In this document: piece after piece, positions 57,328 through 64,000 of the stretch
Layout: each line of letters starts with the position of its first letter
Numbering within the stretch: the first letter of the stretch is position 1
Assembly (NCBI GenBank): GCA_907163375.1
Contig: CAJQUW010008698.1
Location: 186,001 to 250,000, forward strand
Length of the DNA: 64,000 nucleotides
Direction of reading: 5' to 3'
From: Prostheceraeus crozeri
Taxonomy: Eukaryota; Platyhelminthes; Polycladida; Euryleptidae
Program-made: the position numbers and the translations under genes
Notes under the pieces: generated by a model
What the model was told of the DNA's origin: nothing
What the model saw: only the letters and a program-made list of their open reading frames with translations
Database searches by the model: none

Positions 57328-57660
57328 AAATAACCCGGCGAGGTGAACTCTAATCGATTCCAACACCTGAACGAAGTGGGGAATCTGGAGTTACAGTGGA
57401 CCATGTTAGCAGCCGCCGTAACTGAAGTGGCAAGGAAAACTGAAGGGATAAGACCCGAAACAATGAGAGAGCAGTGGTTCCAAGAACCCCATGTGGAAAA
57501 TGAACGATGAGCGGAGGAAGGTGAAGAGCGAAATGGACGCAGCAGAAAGAGAAAGGACGCTGCAAAATAGCTGTCCTTGGGGCTTGCGAAAAAAGGTGAA
57601 AGAGCATGGAAACTAAAAAACAAACGGTTGACTGATGTGATGAAATTACAATACTGATAT
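57328..57660 (+). pseudogene. LINE linker fragment (endonuclease-RT junction)
   Basis: The frame starting near 57340 reads NRFQHLNEVGNLELQWTMLA, then AVTEVARKTEG. It resembles the helical linker between endonuclease and reverse transcriptase in RTE-type LINEs (RFxxL...xxxxWxxxxxAxxxxAxxxxG). A stop follows near 57508; the next basic stretch is in another frame. A small relic. Confidence 0.45.
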
Positions 57661-58298
57661 ACTACACGACTCATTTAGATTTGTACGATGATATAATTAA
57701 AGAAAACATGAAATAAATTACCGCAGTTCTTCTAATCCCTTTTATCCCTAGGGCTCTATGTCATTTTGACTCTTCCTGCGCTGATTTTAGACACATGCTT
57801 GCGTTATATTTCAGGATCGATTTGCATTAAATCAGCATAAAACCATTGCTACATCCATAAACATAGGTAAGGTAAAAACACTGCTTAAAAAATTTGATGA
57901 CAAATTTCTAATGCTCAACTTCTTTTGAAGAGTACTTGACGTGGATGGCTTAACACTTTCACATGCTTGATAATGTGAACACAAGCTAATCACAAAAATT
58001 AATAGCTGTCTTCAAATTCATGTGACAGCTGTACATCCAGTTGGCTTATCCCATTCAACCTCGTATTACTTACCGGTAACTGCTTCGAAAAAAACTGGTT
58101 GCAAATGAAAGATGATGATCAATAAGGTTTTATATAAATAGTTATCATAATTGGCACGCCTACCTGCATTCGCACGACTTGCTATTCATCAGTTGCCGTC
58201 TTGAGGTGTTGGCTATTCATTGACTATCGAATCATTTGATATTAAAAGTGATAGCACTGCTAGAGTTTGATATTGATTGAATTAGAATCACAGTCAAA

Positions 58299-58601
58299 GT
58301 GATTATAGGTATTGGTGGTGATATACCCTGGGAATATTATTGGAATTATAAAATTACACGTGACAAGGGCAAACAATTCTATATTGGCAGCACTATTAGA
58401 CATTTACACATCCGCTGTCGTGAACACACCACCAACATCAACTCATCCATATTCAACCACCTGCAAACGAGTAACATCTCTAGGACAAGAATAACAACAA
58501 CAATTTTGTCATTTGATGATGATTCAACCAACCTTCGTTTGAGAGAAGCCTACTATATTAACAAGCTAGCAACCAAAGATCAACTCAAGACACGAACTTG
58601 A
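58299..58601 (+). pseudogene. Penelope-like element, GIY-YIG end domain
   Basis: The 100-residue frame contains YKITRDKGKQFYIGSTIRHL and HIRCREHTTNI. The YKI..FYIGST.R.L..R..EH pattern is that of the GIY-YIG nuclease domain at the C-terminus of Penelope-like retroelements. The catalytic Arg and a downstream Glu (LREAYYI) are visible. No reverse transcriptase part is found upstream, so this is a 5'-truncated copy. Its 3' tail continues to about 58871 and resumes after the hAT-type insertion at about 59552. Confidence 0.75.
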
Positions 58602-58871
58602 CAGTTATTGAGATTTCCTTTTTCATTGACTTTGTTATTCCACAGCAATCAGATTTTTTATTCACATCCTATTTCTTCCCTTTTTTCTTCCTGTGAGGTC
58701 ATTTACTGTAAATGATATTGGTGCTATATAACCCTTTACTACCTGCCGCATAGTTCCTTCTCTTGCCATAGTTTTGTATATTTTGTATATCCTTTTATAT
58801 ATCTCTTGATGTGAATTTCAAATTTTATTCTATAAATCATTCACTTACTGCCTGATGATACCTACGGATAG

Positions 58872-59543
58872 CAGGGATGCGGAGTCCTATCATTTTGATA
58901 CACATAGCCTAGTTTTTTGAAAAGAACTGGTAACCTATATCATAGATCACTATAGGCTTACCTGACCTATCTTCAGTGATCATTGCTGTATCAATTATTA
59001 ATAATTTTCAATGAAAGTTTATCAAAAGTCGCTTTCAGTTATATGCATGCGAATCGACTGCTTCCATCTTCTTGATGTGTGCTTCACACGGTTTTTCTCC
59101 AGTCTCTACCAGGCAGGAAAATCCCCAATGCTTCTCCAAAAATATGAGTACACTTTCGATTTTAATATGCGCTTTGCAGGAGCATCACACACGATTAACG
59201 TGAGAGTAAGAGGTAATGTTCTCAAACTAATATTTTACTTTTGTCTCCGATGTGACCTTTGGCGCGTAGGTGCGATCGAGGCTGGGAAAGTTTTGCCTTC
59301 TCTACTAAATCACCGAGTAAAAAGACAATCCTTTTTTCACTATCACGGTTCATTCCCTTAACTATTACAAGAGCTTTGTATGCACTGTTGTCTCTGTACT
59401 TTTGTTTGACGGAGAAAGCTGACATCAAGACAATGACAACTATGCACGAGAATAAATAATTTGTTTGTATTGTATTTCGGATCTAGTTATAGGCCGGAGT
59501 CCGGAGTCCTATCATTTGATAGGACTCCGACTCCGCATCCCTG
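58872..59543 (+). mobile_element. hAT-type non-autonomous DNA transposon
   Basis: 672 bp, bounded by the 8 bp target duplication ACGGATAG (58864-58871 and 59544-59551). The ends are inverse: CAGGGATGCGGAGTCC on the left and GGACTCCGACTCCGCATCCC plus TG on the right. An 8 bp duplication and a CAGGG end are hAT hallmarks. A 12 bp-stem hairpin, GGAGTCCTATCA/TGATAGGACTCC (59503-59528), sits just inside the right end. No transposase frame; the 116-residue open frame inside has no family resemblance. Confidence 0.9.
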
Positions 59544-59559
59544 ACGGATAGTCGCAGAA

Positions 59560-61425
59560 ATATATTGCACTAATCAGCAATTATAGATAAATTCTACCAA
59601 TTTACTTAGTTCTTTCCAATCTCTACAAAATAAGATATACCCTGGGTTCTATTTCATGCTGAGTGTCCTTACCCGGGTTCTTGGGGTCCGGTTGAAATAG
59701 AAGAAATGCGACATGTGAATTGAATGCCAACTTTTTCAACAGCAGTTAATAGCTGAAACTCTGCTGCATCTCTAACAGCCGATATATTTTCGCATAAAGA
59801 TGCATTTTCACTTTTGTTAGAAATGATTAAGAACATAGAGACTATAATACGAAAATCATTGAAGTTTGTTTGAAAATAAAATTCGCAATTAGAAATGAAC
59901 CTCCGAAGTGATTTTTCAAGAGCATGGTCATAAAAAGAACATCCTATATTCACACCACGTACAGCAAATATGTGTCGGTATTCTCGGCTTTAAAAACTTT
60001 GCTAACATTTCTTGCTGCTTTGATATTCACAGTTATTGTCTTTTTTCTGCTGCTGCTTGGCTTCGTCATATCATGTCCTCTCTACACAGCGAGCAAGGAT
60101 ATCTGCGAATTATTATTCGATTTTTAAGGCGTTCAGTACATTTAATTGATACTCATATTTAATTCAGTAACGGTAAAAATGTTTCTGTGTTCGCGAATAT
60201 TGTGTTATAAGATTGCCTGTTGATTTCTCTATCGCTTTGCTTATTTTCGAGAGCAAACAACTTTAACACTGACATTTTGCACTAACAGATCAACTGAGAA
60301 TGACAGTATATGAACTCGAATATCGATTGGTTGATCCTGTTTACTCTCCTGCCTACTTCCAGCTCATAAAGGGCGTTTCGCAACGAGTGTTTCACTCTGC
60401 TTGTATTTCCCGCGTGAAAGGAAATGAAGATTTTAGTTGCACCTGGATTAACAGGTTCGCACTGAAAAATGATTCCACAAAAATGCTTCAGATGTCTCTA
60501 TAGTCCGAGGATTGACCAACATCGACCACTGTCATCCCATTTTAAGTGATTACGCACCACGGAGACATTATTTGACACCAAATTGAGGGATATATTTACT
60601 ATGGTTCGTGTTACACTACCTATGACACATGCAAGCATTCAGACATGATATTATATTGGAGGTTCCCGTGTAGTGTCCCTTGCAATATGCGGCACTTGAA
60701 AAAACGAATCAAGGAAATCAAAGCGCAAATCTAAGTTCCAGCAGATATTTTAGGCACAACGTAGTTAGGACAGCCTTTGGTACGAACTTATATCAGACAT
60801 AGAAGTGAAAACGAGTCATGGTAACGCTCAGCTGTTCCACGATGCTAATAAGTGCACATGAGATCCAGATCTTGCCTAAAACGAACAAGTTGCATTCCCA
60901 AGCAAGATATAAGTTCGTCTCCTTATTTTTCGTTTCATTTCAAAATGTTTGAATAACAAAGTCTTATCAAACTAACCGTCTTTCTGTAGTCTGTACAATA
61001 ATGTCGTGCTCGAGCTCGATGTAGCCTTCTTAAATGTTTAAGTGCCTAGGGCTTATTTATCGCTTTAGTACAACGTCCGACTATTCAAATGACAAATGTG
61101 TTTGGGGAACATTCGCATCTGACTGAATATTTACCACTCTTCAAGAACTCATTGATGAAGCTGCCACTTGAATTTTCGCAACAAAAACAAAAGCAAATTT
61201 GATAGCGTTCATCTAGCGTGAATCGAGCGTCATGCTCCTAAACTTAGAAAAGAGGAGAAAAATTTCTTATCTCTCTCGTCTGTCACGCTTTCTAAACCTT
61301 GTCAACAACCTGCACATTACCTCCTAACTTCCGAAATCTCCCAGAGCTCAGGAAGCGTTAGAATCGGTGATTGTCGGCTGCATAAGGTCATCCAACATAA
61401 CAAAACTAAATCATTTCTATCAGCA
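59560..61425. other. No gene recognised
   Basis: The first part is probably the rest of the Penelope-like tail. The remainder has only short frames. Confidence 0.35.
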
Positions 61426-61559
61426 AACTAGGCGCAGACGACTGTGACATTGCTGTTTAGACAATCTTTAGGAACACTGGCTGCGACCAAGCCAATTACA
61501 GGAAGGAAAAAACGTCTATGTATCAAACAGGACGAAAACTTATTACCAACCTTACGCTG

Positions 61560-61664
61560 GGAATTCCCAGAATCAAGCCGACAATGTGTACATAAAGGGT
61601 TCTTCCCTGCAATATCTATCCACGTTTGTACAGGATCTTCACACGATGCACAATATTTCTTCAA
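61560..61664 (-). CDS. Possible exon with a CxxC..CxxC motif
   Basis: The minus-strand frame encodes KKYCASCEDPVQTWIDIAGK, then NPLCTHCRLDS. The two CxxC pairs 19 residues apart look like a zinc ribbon or half finger. Possible donors follow (CAGC|GTAAGG), but the acceptor side is weak. The family is not recognised; it could be chance. Confidence 0.25.
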
Positions 61665-61931
61665 CAGGAGATTTCACATACACGCTAAAATATTAACAAT
61701 GAAAATCGATATGTCCTTGTTGAAAAATAAACAAATATATGGAATCGGATGCCATTGAAAACAAATGAGATCCACTTCACAAAAATGTGACTAACATCAC
61801 TGAGTGAAGGCAGTTAGAACTTTTTGAGATTAAATCACGAAACCCCTCCTCTGAATGTTTGTGTCCAGTAGACATCGCTTTTATTGCGGAGCGTTAAAAA
61901 ACAAAAGCACTTTCTGTAAGTTGATGTTAAG

Positions 61932-62069
61932 AAACCAAGTAGACAAGATGGTAATAATTCTTGTTCTTTAATATGCCTTATTAATTTCGGCCTGCTCTTA
62001 GGCCCTCATCAGAAGCAGAGACTCTGCTTCTGAAAAAAAAGAATTATTACCATCTTGTCTACTTGGTTT
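61932..62069. mobile_element. Fold-back element with hammerhead-like core
   Basis: Perfect 30 bp inverse arms (61932-61961 and 62040-62069, AAACCAAGTAGACAAGATGG...). Inside, TCAGAAGCAGAG/CTCTGCTTCTGA (62009-62033) forms a second perfect hairpin. On the minus strand CTGATGA (62012-62006), a GGCCT/AGGCC stem and GAAA (61988-61985) resemble a hammerhead ribozyme core with a TTAATA/TATTAA stem III, but with an extra base and no U at the cleavage-side position. Confidence 0.6.
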
Positions 62070-62074
62070 CCCAA

Positions 62075-64000
62075 CTTCAACTTAAAGAAAATGATGATAC
62101 AAACGTAACCTGAAGAATACAAAGAAAATTTGTGTTTCACAAGCATTCCTGTTTCAGCCAATATTTCAAAACATGATTTTCGTGTTGAAATTTGTAAATC
62201 CGACCATGAGATCGACTCTTATTTCATGTACATGCACTAGATAATTAAGCATTCTAGGAAAGGTGTTTTAGACAAGCAAGGTAAGTTGAAATCGACACCA
62301 TTATTTAAACTAGCTGGCCCCGCTTGAACATATCCGGATATTGAAGACGCTCTCGAACAGCAGAATACATATTAGAGAGCATCCTTCTCGAGAAAATTCA
62401 TTTTCTTCTTCGCACTTTGCAGAAAATGTGCAACTTTTGAGTTCTTTAAGATATTTTTTTCGGTCGACATTGAGATCGCAGGAATACTAGCGTGAGGTCT
62501 GCATAAACTGCACTCCAGGCCACTCGGATTTGTGTCGCCGCGAGTAGAGATGGTTGCATTACTCTGACAGTCACTTCCATTCCTGCGAACGGTGTTGTAT
62601 CATGTTTCAAGACCAAAACATTTCAGCTTCAGCCATGAACGCAGAATGCTCCGCTGAATGATGATTGCTTTCTAACGATTATATGCAAAAAAGTATACAT
62701 TTTAGTAAAATGGAACATCTTAAATAACGCAGAAATTCAGCAAAAGTGCACTCTCTTTAATTTCATAAGCATTATGTAGAATAAGAATGGACTATTTCAA
62801 CAACTAGCACATGATTAACGGAATCCTCAGGTCAGTTATGTTCTGTACTAATTTTCTCGAAGAAAATTTGATTCATTTCTCTATCATTCGCTCTGACAAA
62901 TATGTCAAGATCATGACAGGAAAGACTGTCACATGCGGCGATGTTTCATACGAATTTGACCTGTCATATCAGGTAAAAGCCATTCCTCATATCTACGGAA
63001 GAGAATCTCAGGGCAAGAATGTGATGTGTCTCTAATCCATCAAAGGAAATAACGCGACAACTCTGATTGATATCGATAAAATTTCTGTAAATTCGTGATG
63101 TGTTGATCTCTCTGAGTTACTGACTGAATTCCGATTATTCAATATTTGTTCTCCACAAAATTCTGGTTTCAGCTTCATATTCATTAGTTCTGTGTGACTA
63201 CACGTTTTCGCTATATTTCTAATCAAAATGCACATATCATCCATTAAATTCAATAAATAATTCATATATCATTCCCAATGACATAACATTAATATTATGC
63301 ATATATTAAGCCGCGAATCACTTTCAGAAATATTCGTGAAAAAATGTTGATAATGCACCGTCAAATTGTAGTAAGAAGATATTTGAAACTGCGGAACCTA
63401 GTGGAAACAGGCTGAAAAGCCAGCACAGAAATTTATAAAAAATGCATATTGCTCAGTTAACGTGCACATTATTCAGTTTCTACAGAATACTAAAATCGTC
63501 AGCGCAATGTGTCTAGATAATCTGGTCTGGACTTGGGCTCGAATGCTGCACATCATTTGCATGGTTATGTGATAGATTTATTCATTTAATTCGTTGTGAA
63601 TTCCACAATCACTGTCAAAAATCACTGTCATATGAGTCAATTTCAGTATAAGCGCTCAGAAAGGGACATCAGGTAGAAATATGAGGACCTCCTTCCGTTC
63701 CTTCTAAAAAATGTGTTGAATTTTGGATCTTCATGATAAAAATTGTATAGATATAGAGCAGGCAAGACGGAAATGCTTTGTCTTTTTTTCAGATATCCGC
63801 AAAATGCAACAACAGCTCTGTTTCAATTCAGGATAGCGCAGCAATTATCTCGATCATATACTCGCATTATTTGAATCTAGAAACACAGTCTCATTACCAA
63901 GTCATGTTTAAAACACATCCACAATCCGAACTCCAGCGTCGTAAATGATGTTGACATAACTACATGACAAGCATCGCATTGATTCCAAAAGTACATCCAA
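62075..64000. other. No gene recognised
   Basis: AT-rich sequence with short frames only; no repeat family named. Confidence 0.35.

Noticed and set aside
59011-59361. 116-residue frame as a transposase
   Set aside because: It lies inside a 672 bp hAT-type element, shows no hAT or other motif, and is too short.

Overview
The window is invertebrate-animal nuclear DNA. Evidence: a host gene split into many GT-AG exons across more than 20 kb; fragments of LINEs, a Penelope-like element, tRNA-derived SINEs and pogo/hAT DNA transposons; and one very large polymerase-bearing element. I cannot name the species or phylum.

Layout. 1-8585 is AT-rich intergenic sequence with a broken pogo-type transposase tail (3313-4161), a GC-rich GTCGC-rich patch and a two-copy ~490 bp repeat. 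8586-30822 is one element of about 22 kb with ~5 kb terminal inverted arms (8586-13919 and 25915-30822) around a 12 kb unique core. The core has a left bank of small plus-strand frames (14.0-19.8 kb), several behind their own TATA boxes, including a RING-type zinc motif and a DEDDh-like exonuclease. A long minus-strand protein-primed family B DNA polymerase (19959-24964) with five short 5' exons converges on this bank. I see no integrase, packaging ATPase, protease or capsid frame, so 'Polinton-like' is the nearest label, not a firm one. It is treated as a fossil element; its ends look whole, its polymerase frame is open throughout, and the near-identical arms suggest youth or arm-to-arm conversion.

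30823-32845 is a patchwork of LINE fragments and two tRNA-like repeats. 33446-56795 is the host PAS-domain serine/threonine kinase gene (PASK type) on the minus strand. Eight strongly supported exons and one candidate last exon cover two PAS regions, a linker and the whole kinase domain; the 5' end is not found. Its introns hold an RTE-like LINE, a CR1-like LINE, two copies of one SINE and a small fold-back element. 57-64 kb has LINE and Penelope-like fragments, a clean 672 bp hAT-type non-autonomous transposon inside the Penelope tail, and a 30 bp-armed fold-back.

The most unusual material is in the arms of the big element. Each arm carries an inward TATA/initiator promoter with a tiny leader exon and splice donor, several hairpins that keep a TG-ATAG-CA centre while their outer stems differ, a thrice-repeated ~150 nt module whose paired segments differ in sequence but stay complementary, AATAAA-rich minisatellites, and tandem units each starting with a 10-14 bp C-tract.
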